A stretch of DNA of 64,000 nt from Diplocarpon mali (Eukaryota; Ascomycota; Leotiomycetes; Helotiales; Drepanopezizaceae), in assembly GCA_024741835.1 (NCBI GenBank), contig JAENRP010000097.1:65733-129732 (forward strand), written 5' to 3'. The position numbers and the translations under genes are program-made. This document shows, piece by piece, positions 46,443-56,949 of this stretch. The notes under the pieces are model-generated. The model worked only from the letters and a program-made list of their open reading frames with translations, made no database searches and was not told the origin of the DNA. Every line of letters begins with the position of its first letter. The stretch's first letter is position 1.

Positions 46443-47393
46443 ATGGCGCAGAATAACAATAGCCATAGCTCTACCACCCTCCTCGAGAAGAAGCGTAGTC
46501 TCTCTCCATCTGAAGAGGACGTCCGCGTTCTCAGCATTGCTGAGTACGAGGAGGCTGCAACATGTCTCGCTGAAGCTTTCGCGGTTGACGACGTGGCCCG
46601 ATACTTCATTGACACGCCGGATATGGTAAACTACTCGGAGGAGTTCAAATACAACATGCACTGTGACATCTTGCGCTATATCACTGCAGCACATTGCTAC
46701 AAAGGCATCGTCACGACCATCGGGCCAAATTATGATGCTGTCGCACTTTGGTACGTGCTCTCGATACTTCGACCCCTCTCCAGAAGCGAGAATTGAGTAT
46801 TGACAAAGGGGAAAATAGGATGCCGCCCGGAAAGAACGCCGATGATCTCTGGACAATCCTCCGCTCTGGAATGTGGCGTCTGTGGTACAAGCTCTCCTCC
46901 GAAGGGCGGAAGCGTTTCTACGACGAATTCCTTCCGCTGTTGCACGACACCAAGCATGACGTGATGGGGGACCGTGACGATGACTCTTACTACCTCGTCT
47001 ACTTGGGCTCGAAGCCCAGTGCTCGTGGGAAAGGTTATGCTAAGAAGCTCATAGAGCACATGACAGCCATTGCAAGTCTTCCTTTCTTCTTCCCTCAGAA
47101 AAGTTATTGCACTACCCCTATCTCAAGCGGGCGTCAACCAGTGCTGACAACGTATGATCCAGGCCGACTTCGAAGGACGCGCGACCTACCTCGAGTCCTC
47201 CGCTGCAAACAACCTGCCCTATTATGTGAAGTTTGGCTTCGAGCATGTCACGGATATCGAGCTTAAGCGAGGCTCGAAACCCGTGAAGTTGCATATCATG
47301 GTCAGGGAGCCGCTAGGTGTGGCGGAGGGATCCAAGCATCTGGAAATCAAGCAGACTGTGAAAGTCAGGACTCTATCAGTGTCCTCTGAGTGA
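46443..47393 (+). CDS. GNAT-family N-acetyltransferase
   Basis: Exons 46443-46750, 46819-47071 and 47163-47393 give 263 residues. The protein has the GNAT layout: an N-terminal helix pair (SIAEYEEAATCLAEAF), a strand ending VALWMPPGK, a long helical insertion (WTILRSGMWRLWYKLSSEG), the core strand YYLVYLGSKPSARGKGYA with the acetyl-CoA loop (about 170-177), and C-terminal ATYLESSAANNLPYYVKFGFE. The substrate is unknown; this small fungal subfamily usually lacks assigned roles. The second intron (47072-47162) fits only if it starts GCAAGT: this joins EHMTAI to ADFEGRATYLES in frame, while the GT two bases later breaks the frame. Confidence 0.85.
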
Positions 47394-47772
47394 GCTTAGG
47401 CTGGGTGCATGAGACGTTGAGTTTTGAGGGATGAACGCGCGTTTGGCTTAGTTGATTGAAATTTTGCGGAGAATGGGGCTTTATTTGGGATACTAAATTG
47501 ACACTTGAGGTTGCGAATATTTGTTGTTGATTTTGTGCCATGCCTTGCGTATGGTAACTTGGAATAAGACATTCACTTGCAGTTGATGTTATCGTTAGCA
47601 CGGAAATCACATTTACCACGACAGGTATAAGCTGATTGATTTTGCTTCATAGTTCTCGTGTTAACTGGCACATGATCTTAAGATCTCGCAGTCATGCACT
47701 CATGAATGCTAGAGTTGAGACCTTTGCCGACCGAAAATTTCCCAAACGCCACATGTCCAGGCTCTGCCCCAT
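47394..47772. other. Convergent 3' ends
   Basis: This 379-bp AT-rich stretch lies between the acetyltransferase stop and the RFA2 stop on the other strand. No gene is seen. Confidence 0.5.
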
Positions 47773-48825
47773 TCAATACTCCAGTACTGCCCATGTCTCA
47801 TCGTCCACCGTTGTGTAAATCGCTCCCTCACCTAGCAATTCATCACCCGCCTTGAAGACTTCGTTCGAGCCAACACCTAGCTGCGACGCAATGTGGTGAA
47901 CATGCAATCCCTCGTTATTCTGAGGCGAGCTCTTCAGCACCTCATATACTTTCTTTGCTATTGCAGACATCTTGCTCGACAGCGGCTTGACCATGCCGCC
48001 GGTCGTTCCATGTCCGGCACCGGCACCATTGCTGTCTACGAACATGGGATTGCTGCCCTCAATTTTCACAGCGTTCGCTTCGGGATGCCCACGCGTGAAG
48101 TATAGATGCACGAAGGTGGCCTCCAGGAGATGATAGCTGACCTCATTGTAGTCCTTGATCGGACGGATCATATGTGCTCCCACGTGGCGCTTGTTGTTGA
48201 ATGCCTTCAGCCTACCCCAGACGCGTAGGTATTCGCCTTCTTTCGGGAGATCCTTCGCAGCCTCGGGATCGGCGTCGCTATCGACCCATTGCTTAACTTC
48301 GATTATCCCGGTACCGTCATCGAGTTTGAAGGTTGTGTTGGTGGCTTGAGAGGATATTTGGTTGATTTGGCCGATGAAGGTGAGCTGGCAAGTGGTTAGC
48401 CCAGTATCTGTTCCAGGCTGCGAGTGAAGCGTACTTGAGTCACTTCCGCGCCATCTATCTTGAAGTCACTATCAGGATGCGGTTGTTGCCTGCAATGTTG
48501 TTAGTCCGGAAAAAGATTCCTCTTGTTAGGGTACCCTTACGCATCAATGATCTGCTTGATGGTAACTGGCCGTAAGGTATCTTTCCCATAGGTCTTCACA
48601 AATTGTTAGACAGAGCTGATAGGTGTATGTACAAAACCAACCTTGCTCCCTCCTGGACTGTCCTGACTCCCTTGCTGTGAACCTCCGATAAATCCTCCTC
48701 CATCTGCCCCACCTTGCGCGCCATATGTGGTCGTCGAGTACCCACCTCCCCCGCCGCCGTATCCGTAGTTTGCTGATGGTCTATCAGCATAGCACGAAGT
48801 CGAAGAGTGATAAGTTAATACCCAT
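47773..48825 (-). CDS. RFA2: Replication protein A 32-kDa subunit (RFA2)
   Basis: Rfa2 is the middle subunit of the single-stranded DNA-binding heterotrimer used in replication, repair and checkpoint signalling. Five exons (48822-48825, 48642-48772, 48541-48593, 48435-48489, 47773-48384) sum to 284 residues. The first coding exon is only ATGG; the next begins after CATCAG, giving MANYGYGGGGGGYSTTTYG, a Gly/Ser-rich N-terminus that in relatives is phosphorylated. The OB fold has TLRPVTIKQIIDA, LTFIGQINQISSQ, FKLDDGTGIIEVKQWVD, YLRVWGRLKAFNNKRHVGAHMIRPI and HLLEATFVHLYFTRG. The C-terminal winged helix runs through VYEVLKSSPQNNEGLHVHHIA and AIYTTVDDETWAVLEY. Confidence 0.95.
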
Positions 48826-51800
48826 ATCTTATCTGCTGATCTTGTGTTTTGGTAGATGTGGTGGCGAGTGAGGGGTGTTTACTTGATCTAACAAAACGCG
48901 TCGACAAAGTCGCGAAGGTGGAAACGCGTAAAGTGGCACTAATAAGACAGTCACATGACTATCCCAGAAGTCGGCACCTAGTCTTGCTTCAGATGTCGAA
49001 CCAAAATCCAAACATCATCATCACATTCTCGTCGTTCATTTCGTTTCCCCAGAGCGGTTTTGAAATTTCTACGCACGATGTCAGCATCCAGGCTTCCGAG
49101 ACGTTCGCCTTATGGCCTACACATGTGAACACAGATCTCCTCTCCTTTCAAATCTCTCGCCCACTGGCTCGAGTATCTCAGCTTTCTCAGCCTCATCCAC
49201 GTGTCACAGTCTCGATAGATCCATCCGTGTCTTGTTACGAACTGGTTGCTGCACCGGATTATAAAATTGAAGTCTTGGCTAAGGGTATGAAGGCCAACGT
49301 CGCGGATTCGAATTTGTCATGTCTTCATCAACTGCTATTGGCCCCTTTCGACCCGAATCATGGGCTTAACTATTGAAGAATATTCAATCTGCCCGGGTTC
49401 AGGAATTTGTGATAGAGAAGCATATCAAGCAAAGAGAGAGCATTTCAGCATAACCGACAGCTATCAACATTTGCTTGGCTTTTTATGCTATTCAACGATC
49501 CCAGAAGCTGATACAGTTTTGGCTATGGCTCTGGCTCGATTCAAGTTTTACATTCCCTTCTTTGCTGTTGTTCTCGATTGGCAATTCTCACAGCCGACCT
49601 GGTTCTCGCTCAATCTCATGGGCAGATTCGGACCATCTAATATGTCATGCGGCTCGTTGGCGGCTCTAGATCGAGGGCTCGGGTTCCAAAGAGAGATATG
49701 GTCATCGAATGACTTTCCACCGGCTTCTGTTGAGAACGAGCAGGCTGCTCTCCATGCAGTTTAACAATATGCTCCTTAGACTGCGTTCCACTTGCTATTC
49801 GATGCATGCTGCTTCTGATCATGATTTCAGAAAAGCGTCACCAGTGTTAGAATACTTTCACGGAGCGGCACATGGCCGCCTCATTTCATGCAAGTGTTCA
49901 CTCAGAGCTCCAAGATGCCTGTTCCCATCTTAAGGTTGCATTCCCGTCGAGTACACGGAAAGTGTCTTCAGTCTTCGAAGTGAGCTTAGGCATTTCGTTC
50001 TATAGCACGTTGGCTGTATCTGCTCAAACATCAGAAGATGCGCATTCACATCGTGGGAATTGCCTAACGTACTCCACAAATTTCGCCATAGGACTGGCAC
50101 TAAATCGAACCTGCAGATGCCAATTAATATCTTCCAGTACACAGCCTCGGGCGACAAGCACATGCGCCTAATTCACTGAAAGTGTATTTCTGGCTCTATA
50201 ATACTCGTGTACCTCGCCTAGAGTGGATGGTATGTTTCGCGTTGCTGCTTGCTGTCACCTAAGTGAAGGTGACGTTATTGAATTAATATTTCCAGCGAAG
50301 GTATACATTTAGGAGGTCTTCTTTTGCTTTGGTGTCGAGAAACTCGTTTTTTTATGCTTCGTCAGATTTCCTCAATATCTTACACATATGTTTGAGGTAC
50401 ATGTAGCAATTACTCGTTAACATGAGGTAGGCCAACCCGTACTTCTTACACGAGTCTCAGGACTTTCAACACCCAATGTGTCTTCTCCTCAGCCAATGAT
50501 ACTTCAAAGCTTTCTAAAGAGAACACGTCCATTTCATGTCATGTCAATCAGATCGAGCTTCTTCCACGCACTCATAGCTATTCTAGCAGTGCCAATTACC
50601 ATGTCGTCATCCCTACACTTTCAATTCCAATAAGTCAGTACGCAAGTAGAAGTATGCAACCCGTTCTCCGACACATGTGAATCCTGACGCGACACAGATA
50701 CCAGAAACAAATGCTTATTTTTCCATCTCGTCACTAGCTGGGATATGCTGCCGCAAGACATCAGACTGGCCTTAATGATTTGACTGGTCCTTTACGCACT
50801 TTTGTTGACATGCGCAGGACTCGGCGTGCTCGTATGGAAGTCCGTCCAATACACTGAGAGAATTTGCCCTGTCAAAGATTGACTTAGAATGTTGAGCGGG
50901 GAGGCAATATATGAAGTGAAGCGATGGCTTGCCTTCACAAAGTTGGAGTGAGGGGCAATAAGGCGAACTTAGACTGGAGAGCATCGCTTTCTCTTCGGAC
51001 TATTACCGGCTTCCATTCTGCCTTCGACCATAGAGGTCTTGCGATTTTTGGGACTGTTAAGTGTGGTAAGGAGAGGCGTGTGCAGTCCACGGAGGCAGAG
51101 ACCCCTGGGATCCCGCGAAGATAAAGTGCGCCTTGTCCCAGTTTCATCAAAATAAAACATGCTTGGATCTTTATTACATTAAACGGATGTTTTTCGGTTC
51201 GTCTGTCGGATTTTTTCACCCTCGAGGTCAGATTATATTCAAAGAGGTGATCAGCTAGTATTGCTGATCTCAGGGCTGAACCCGATACTTCTGGGACTCG
51301 AGGTCAGAATTCCTTCAGGGACACTATGTCCTTGTATATGGCATGCTCTACAAGTATCTGTTCAGGATCTCTGCGCATCTTTATTTGTAATCATGAGCGG
51401 GTATGATGATTCTTTTGCACAGTTGTCACACATCTCCAAACTGATGACTCAGCCTGTCCTTGATATCAGAACTATTACCTCGCTACCTAGTCTGACTCAA
51501 ATCTGACGATTCTGAATACTTGCCGAACAGACATTCTCTACCCCCTTCTGAAGATCGTTTCCCGAAAATGCTCTTGTCTGCGACTTTTTAACAAACTTAA
51601 GAACATCTTTTCAGCGCTTCCCAGAGGGGTAGAGGGACTTTGCCTTTGATGGTGCCAGGCTTCAAATTCAAACTTACTTTCCATGACAGTCAAGCTTTAC
51701 CATCCAATTATGTGTTCACGAAATGTGTGCCGCCACAATCTGTCTCGGCATGGTAATCCACAAGAGCTTGGTTGAGAATGAAAGCTCTATGACTGGGTAA

Positions 51801-52634
51801 GGTGCGAATAAGATTGTGCGATTTCCAGGACTATCTCACGCATCAAGCTTATGGCGTACAAGTGGAGTGCAGAGGGTGATTCAACATCGGCTTTAGTCTA
51901 CAGGATCTGTACCGCTGTCAACAATAGTCAAACCCCCTTTAGAAATCTGGTCTTCAGTTGTCCTTGGCGATCTGTTGTTCCTGTCTTAGAAAATGGCAGC
52001 TGCTCCTAATCATTTCACATCCTATAGCAGCCGGTAATCAGACAAGCCTTTGATGAGCTGAGCAGCAGTTTTGAAAAGGCCGGATTCTCTAGCAAGTGGC
52101 CTGAAGAGAGACTGAAAAAGAACTTATCACGGTTCTTGGTTTGGTGATAATTATGTTGTAGACTACAAAGACTTTGACCGCCTGTATGGTCAGATATGTC
52201 TCTGATATCCAGCTTTGAATAATCATCATGCTTCTACTATGACTAACTCTCCTAGGTGCTCTTACCTTTCAAGCTGCTGCTGCTCCTTTTGCTCCAGCAG
52301 AAACGGCAATGTAACGTGTTCATGAAGCTCGTTTTGCAAGGTATATCTATCGTCACTCGCATCAGGGGACTTCGGAGTTGCAGGGCCTGCCGGAGACGAC
52401 AATGCAGATGGATATTTAGGAACAGGACAGATACTCTCGCCTGATTCTCCAGGTAAAGATTCCATGAAAGCCTCCGGGTAGAACCCATGCTAATTCGATG
52501 GGGGTAGCTCCGTGGTAGCTTTCACGTCCCTATCGTCGTCCAAGGTGCTCTGGTGCTTAGTCCGTCACATCCTGGATATAGCTGTCCTCGAGGCCTTCTC
52601 TGTGGATCGATAAGCGTGGGAGTGATGCTCACTT
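48826..52634. other. Gene-poor 3.8-kb stretch
   Basis: No supported gene. The longest frame (48849-49376, plus, 175 codons) begins 24 bp from the RFA2 start on the opposite strand; its part from the internal Met at 48993 (MSNQNPNIIITFSS) reads plausibly, but nothing in it is recognisable. Two further plus frames follow (49360-49764, 49872-50171), likewise unrecognised. From 50.2 to 52.2 kb the DNA is AT-rich with only short frames. The stretch may be decayed sequence, in line with the pseudogene at its right end. Confidence 0.4.
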
Positions 52635-53278
52635 GCGAGTAGCCCATACATCACTACTCTCGGAGCCACATATCCTCCTGCTGGCGCCAATGTCGAGACC
52701 GGATCTGAGGTAGCAGTCACCAGGTTTCGCAGCAGAGGTGGATTCCCCAACACATATCCTATACCTGCCTACTAGAAGGCCGTAGGGGCGGGCTAACTGG
52801 CGAATACATCCCCTCCGCGCCCATCCTATGCAGATGTCAACAGCGCGAACATTGGCGCCAGCGGCGGCATCCATAACCGTGCTGGTTGTGCCCACCCAGA
52901 TGTTAGTGCCGTTAGGGGCAAAATTGTCATTTTCAACAAGGGCCAATATACCTTGGTTGGCGGCACTTCAGTTGCTGCCCCTATTTTTGCATCAGTTCTC
53001 AACCGCATCAACGAAGAGAAAGACGCAGCGGAGAAGTCCACAGTTGGATTTGTGAGCCCTGCACTTGCATATGCACACCCTGCGAGCGAGAGAGAGAGAG
53101 AGAATGCAGTGCTGACCAAACTGCAGTATGCCCATCCCGAAAACTTCCATGACATTGCCGCGGCGACCATTCCGTTTGGAATACGAACAGACTCTCAGCA
53201 TCAAAAGGCTGGGATCCAGTCACGCGACTGGGAACTCCCAATTACCCAGCAATACCAGCACTGTTTATGAAGCCGTGA
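52635..53278 (+). pseudogene. Sedolisin-type (S53) tripeptidyl-peptidase pseudogene, C-terminal part
   Basis: One frame from 52635 reads SPYITTLGATYPPAGANVE, EVAVTRF and RGGFPNTYPIPAY, then has stop codons at 52773-52775 and 52794-52796. It resumes with SPPRPSYADVNS, HPDVSAV, VIFNKGQYTLVGGTSVAAPIFASVLNRI (the catalytic Ser motif GTS) and KSTVGFVSPALYAHP-like text interrupted by a GA-repeat insertion (REREREN). A 1-nt frame change before 53198 then gives KGWDPVTRLGTPNYPA, the C-terminal calcium-loop segment, and a stop at 53276. The N-terminal two thirds, with the Glu/Asp catalytic pair and the prosegment, are not found upstream. This is an inactive relic of a secreted acid protease. Confidence 0.85.
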
Positions 53279-53875
53279 AAAAGTTTGGTTGTCTTCCTTC
53301 TCTGCGTGATACGCGCTGTAGTCGGCGAATGTTATATAGATATAATCGATCTGCCGATCAATAGTTTTTAGTCCAGGGAATGAATGTAATATTGATAGCA
53401 TATCTTCGGGATTGTCTGTTAAGAAATCATTTTGCAAAAGATCCTTGACTTTCTTCCTATACCATACCGTAAGTGCGTTGGCTACCTAAGTTTCCCAACG
53501 AATGCAGCTGGCCAGGGCATAGACTGGGCGTGGACTTCAACCCAGGGAGAAATGAGACTCTTGGTGGAACAATTCTACCTTTTCCTAGAACTTGCTAAGT
53601 TTCTTCGTTGACACATCCTATTTTCGGAAGAGTGACGCAGAACTATTAGTGGGCGAGCAAGGTCACAAAAAGAAGAGCAGAAAATTGAGGTCAAAGATAT
53701 TGAAGAGTTCAGGTCAGAGTGCGACATCGACAAAGACCAGCACGTGCGAGTCGAGTGGCGTCCGCTCGCAAATCGCGATGCACCGCGCCCCTTCTCCCAC
53801 CGTCCTCACTATCTATAGTCTCACCACATAACCTGCAGACTCATCTTCAGTCTTCTGTGGCATATCTGGTGAGCC
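53279..53875. other. Upstream region of the J-protein gene
   Basis: This 597-bp stretch between the pseudogene and the J-protein gene shows no further gene. Confidence 0.45.
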
Positions 53876-54631
53876 ATGACTATCGAGCCCATAAAAGCTG
53901 ACGATGAAGTCGATGCCCTTGAAGCTCTCGAATCCGAGGAGAAGGAGTATCTCAAAGTACGTCTCCCACCTATTCCTTCTTTGACCAGAGCTACTGACAC
54001 ACCTTCGCATCACTAGGATGCTGAGATTGATAGGATCTTGAAAGCCTTCCGTCTAGATGCGTATGTATGCCCCTGGCCGGGGCTCTCGCCGCTCTGCTAA
54101 CCAGGTGGCAGCTACGCAGTCCTAGACCTCCAGCCTGGTGTGCCTGAATCCGACATCAAGAAATGCTACCGCACCAAATCCCTCCTCATTCATCCAGACA
54201 AGACCAAGAATACCCAGGCCCCAGAGGCCTTTGATCGGCTGAAGAAAGCGCAGACCGAACTGATGGACGAGAAGCACCGGGAGCGCCTCGATGAAGCCAT
54301 TGCAGACGCCCGCATGCTCTTGATCCGGGAGAACAAATGGACGGTGGACAGCCCCGAGCTGAAGACGCCGGGGTTTGCCAAGGATTGGAGGGAGAAGACC
54401 AAAATGGTTCTGATTGACAATGAGCACAGAAGACGCAGGCAGGTCAAGGCGCAGATGCAGGAGGAGGGTCGCGAGCAGAAGAAAGCGGACGAGGAGCTCG
54501 AGGCACGCAAGCGGAAGAGAGAGCATGAGCAGGATTGGGAGAGCACGAGAGACCAGCGGATTGGGAGCTGGAGAGATTTCCAGAAGGGCGGCGAGAAGAA
54601 GAAAAAGAAGAAGGCCAAGCCTATTGGGTAA
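53876..54631 (+). CDS. DNAJC8/Spf31-like J-domain protein (spliceosome-associated)
   Basis: Exons 53876-53956, 54017-54060 and 54112-54631 give 214 residues; introns are 60 and 51 nt. The J domain (about 42-105) has YAVLDLQPGVPESDIKKCYR and the HPD motif (IHPDKTKN, residues 69-71), needed to stimulate Hsp70. A charged helix follows (HRRRRQVKAQMQEEGREQ; EELEARKRKREHEQDWE). The end, ESTRDQRIGSWRDFQKGG plus a Lys run, parallels the SRDxRVxSWRxFQ end of human DNAJC8 and fission yeast Spf31. Those relatives co-purify with splicing factors, so a nuclear RNA-processing role is likely by homology. Confidence 0.88.
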
Positions 54632-54945
54632 GGCGGCTAGATACGTCCAGTGGGGAGTTCTTGAGAATTAAACGGCGTTGGGAAGATTTCGGTTTGTCGG
54701 GGGTGTCTAGATGCCAAATCATCAGGCCCCGAGATTTACAATCATGTTGGATTGCACGCCCTTCTCACGTCTTATGGAATCGAATGATTTATTATCAAGG
54801 TCCTTGAAAATACTGAAATCTTGATATGGCATCCACAGTTTCCGCAAAGAAGAAACGGTGTGTCCCCTAACCACTCTCCTGACCGAAGCTAACATGAGGC
54901 CCCGAAGGAAATCCCGAGGGCCATCCACCATCAGCTTCTGGCATG
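54632..54945. other. Short convergent intergenic region
   Basis: This 314-bp stretch lies between the J-protein stop and the stop of the 667-aa gene on the other strand. Nothing else is seen. Confidence 0.5.
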
Positions 54946-56949
54946 TCATCGGGTCAGATCCATCACATCCTCAGGGGGGTCGGATTCCTTCGTTGGAGGG
55001 AAGAGCTTGTTCCTCTCAGCGTCTGTCAGAGTGTCAGCGACGAGAGCTTCGAATTGATCATCCGTAAGGCCACCGGGGCGCGGATCGACTTTGCCATCCT
55101 TGTCAATCCACCTCTGCTTCTTCTCCAGGTGCTTCCTCAGGGCATTCACTTTCTCAATTTGCTTGCGCCACACGGCTATGAGCTTGTCCTGTAGAGCTTG
55201 CTGCGTCTCAGCTAGCTCGGCGTCTCTCGCAGCCAGGCTCGCCGCCTTTCTGGCGTTCAGATCGTCGTATGCTTTGTCCGCCGCGTTTCTTCTCACATTC
55301 CATTCTTGCTGAGCTGCTTCCAAGTCCGCCTGCTGCTGAGCGTGCGCCGTTTTCTGGATCTGGAGATCTGCCTCGTCAGCTATCAGCTTTGCCTCTCTTG
55401 CGTCGAAGTTGCTTCTTTCCCTGACGATCCTGGACGCATCTTCTTGGCGGCGCCTCAGATTCTGATCTGGGGAATTTGCAATATCTTGACGCAGAGCCCT
55501 GATATCATCCTCCAGCGATCGGATCTTTGCTGCTTGCGTTTGCCTAGTCCCTTCGAGGATGTGCCGCTGCGCCTCGAGACGATCAACCATGAAATGCATG
55601 TTTGAGAGGGTGGTTCTGTCCTGCCTGGCCTGGTGCAGCTCTTCCTTGTGCTTCATCTCCCACTGGCTGGCTCGTGGCGGCCAGACGGGCTTCACAACGC
55701 TCACCACGGTTGGCTCGCGTTCCATCTTGCGCGTGGCGGCCGTGCCTGGATGGCTGTCGTGGGCGGGAATGACAAAGATTGTCTTGAGAGGATCTTGCCG
55801 GAGCCGGTAATATCGTGTCGTGATATCAATGGCCGTGATTCCTCTCATGTACTCATTGCCGCTACTCTGCTCCCGGAAAAGGGCTTCTCCCGCGACACCG
55901 AGTCTCTGCCAGTTCTTGGCCACTGCTTCTTCTATCACGTCCTGTTGGTCGAACGTACGACTCAAGTACTGCCAGACATCTTCCCCGGCATTGACCAGCA
56001 CGAACCGATCTTGGGGATAGACCAACTCCCTGCCTGCTCTTCCATCCGGCCCAAGGGCGCTCAGCGCTTGGCGCGGAACCACGGCCTCTCCAGCGAGAGC
56101 GTCCATGGAGTTGGCGTACAGTCTCTCCAGGTCGTGGAGGCGCTGTACGAGTCGCTGTATATACAGAATCATCTGTCCAAGAAGCGTGGTCTCGGCCAAT
56201 GCGCGGGCTTCTTTGTCATCTTCTTTCGAGGGCAAGATGGCCAGAAGTCCACCCTTCGCAGAGAACTCGTGATCGAGTCGCTCCAGGACATCGTTCGCAT
56301 GAGATATCAACGTCTGAAGGGTGGCATATGGCAGTCCTGGGCCCGTCACACCCGTATCCGCTGCATCATGCAACGGACAGATGTCTTCAACCCATGCCCT
56401 ATCGGGAATGACATGGTGTGAACCATCTGGGAGGGTTTGCGAGGTCCCTTGCTGGATCTGTTGCTGGAGGACGTTGGCCAGAGAAGTCAGAGGGCGTAGG
56501 TGGCTCGGTAAGTAGTTGGGGTTGCTGGGTCCATCATACTCCTTGGACAGATCATTGAGGAAATCGTAGGTCTCTCCGTCGTTGAAAGAGAAGGCCCCGG
56601 CAACCCCGGAGTTCTCGTTGTCGATGATGCCCGCTTGGCTGGATACGGTGATGTGCTTGATGAGGATCGTCAATGCCTGCGCATGCTTCTTCAGGTCTAA
56701 GAGGTTCGGGACAATGCCCCGTGTGGAGAGGTAGCTGCAGTTGACATGTTTTATCTGAGGAACAATAGCCGCGTTCTCTGGTAACCTGGTGAATACGGAG
56801 CGGTAGGTTGGCGCGTATCGAGTCGGGTTGAGGAAGTCCACCGGTCTTGCTTTGTTTCTTACGGGTGCTTTGCCCAGCTCAATAACATCGTCCTTCTGTT
56901 CTGCTTCCAGCGCTGCATCGACGGTGCGACGTGCCATTTCTGCGGGCAT
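54946..56949 (-). CDS. Hypothetical 667-aa protein with C-terminal coiled coil
   Basis: A single uninterrupted frame of 667 codons begins MPAEMARRTVDAALEAEQ. I do not recognise the family. The N-terminal 400 residues look globular (RYAPTYRSVFTRLPENAAIVP; FNDGETYDFLNDLSKEYDG; LLGQMILYIQRLVQRLHDLERLY; DRFVLVNAGEDVWQYLSRTF). Residues 430-600 are a strong heptad-like coiled coil (RSLEDDIRALRQDIANS; DLEAAQQEWNVRRNAADKAY; RDAELAETQQALQDKL). The C-terminus is polar (WIDKDGKVDPRPGG; ending DPPEDVMDLTR). No signal peptide or membrane segment is seen. Length without an intron contrasts with most neighbours; codon style is normal, so it is likely expressed. Confidence 0.75.
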   Translation of the reverse strand: MPAEMARRTVDAALEAEQKDDVIELGKAPVRNKARPVDFLNPTRYAPTYRSVFTRLPENAAIVPQIKHVNCSYLSTRGIVPNLLDLKKHAQALTILIKHITVSSQAGIIDNENSGVAGAFSFNDGETYDFLNDLSKEYDGPSNPNYLPSHLRPLTSLANVLQQQIQQGTSQTLPDGSHHVIPDRAWVEDICPLHDAADTGVTGPGLPYATLQTLISHANDVLERLDHEFSAKGGLLAILPSKEDDKEARALAETTLLGQMILYIQRLVQRLHDLERLYANSMDALAGEAVVPRQALSALGPDGRAGRELVYPQDRFVLVNAGEDVWQYLSRTFDQQDVIEEAVAKNWQRLGVAGEALFREQSSGNEYMRGITAIDITTRYYRLRQDPLKTIFVIPAHDSHPGTAATRKMEREPTVVSVVKPVWPPRASQWEMKHKEELHQARQDRTTLSNMHFMVDRLEAQRHILEGTRQTQAAKIRSLEDDIRALRQDIANSPDQNLRRRQEDASRIVRERSNFDAREAKLIADEADLQIQKTAHAQQQADLEAAQQEWNVRRNAADKAYDDLNARKAASLAARDAELAETQQALQDKLIAVWRKQIEKVNALRKHLEKKQRWIDKDGKVDPRPGGLTDDQFEALVADTLTDAERNKLFPPTKESDPPEDVMDLTR

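Noticed and set aside
48849..49376. 175-codon plus-strand frame next to the RFA2 start
   Set aside because: No recognisable protein segment, and it would begin within the RFA2 promoter; it is kept as a remark in the gap entry.
55633..56421. 262-codon plus-strand frame
   Set aside because: Antisense shadow of the 667-aa gene.
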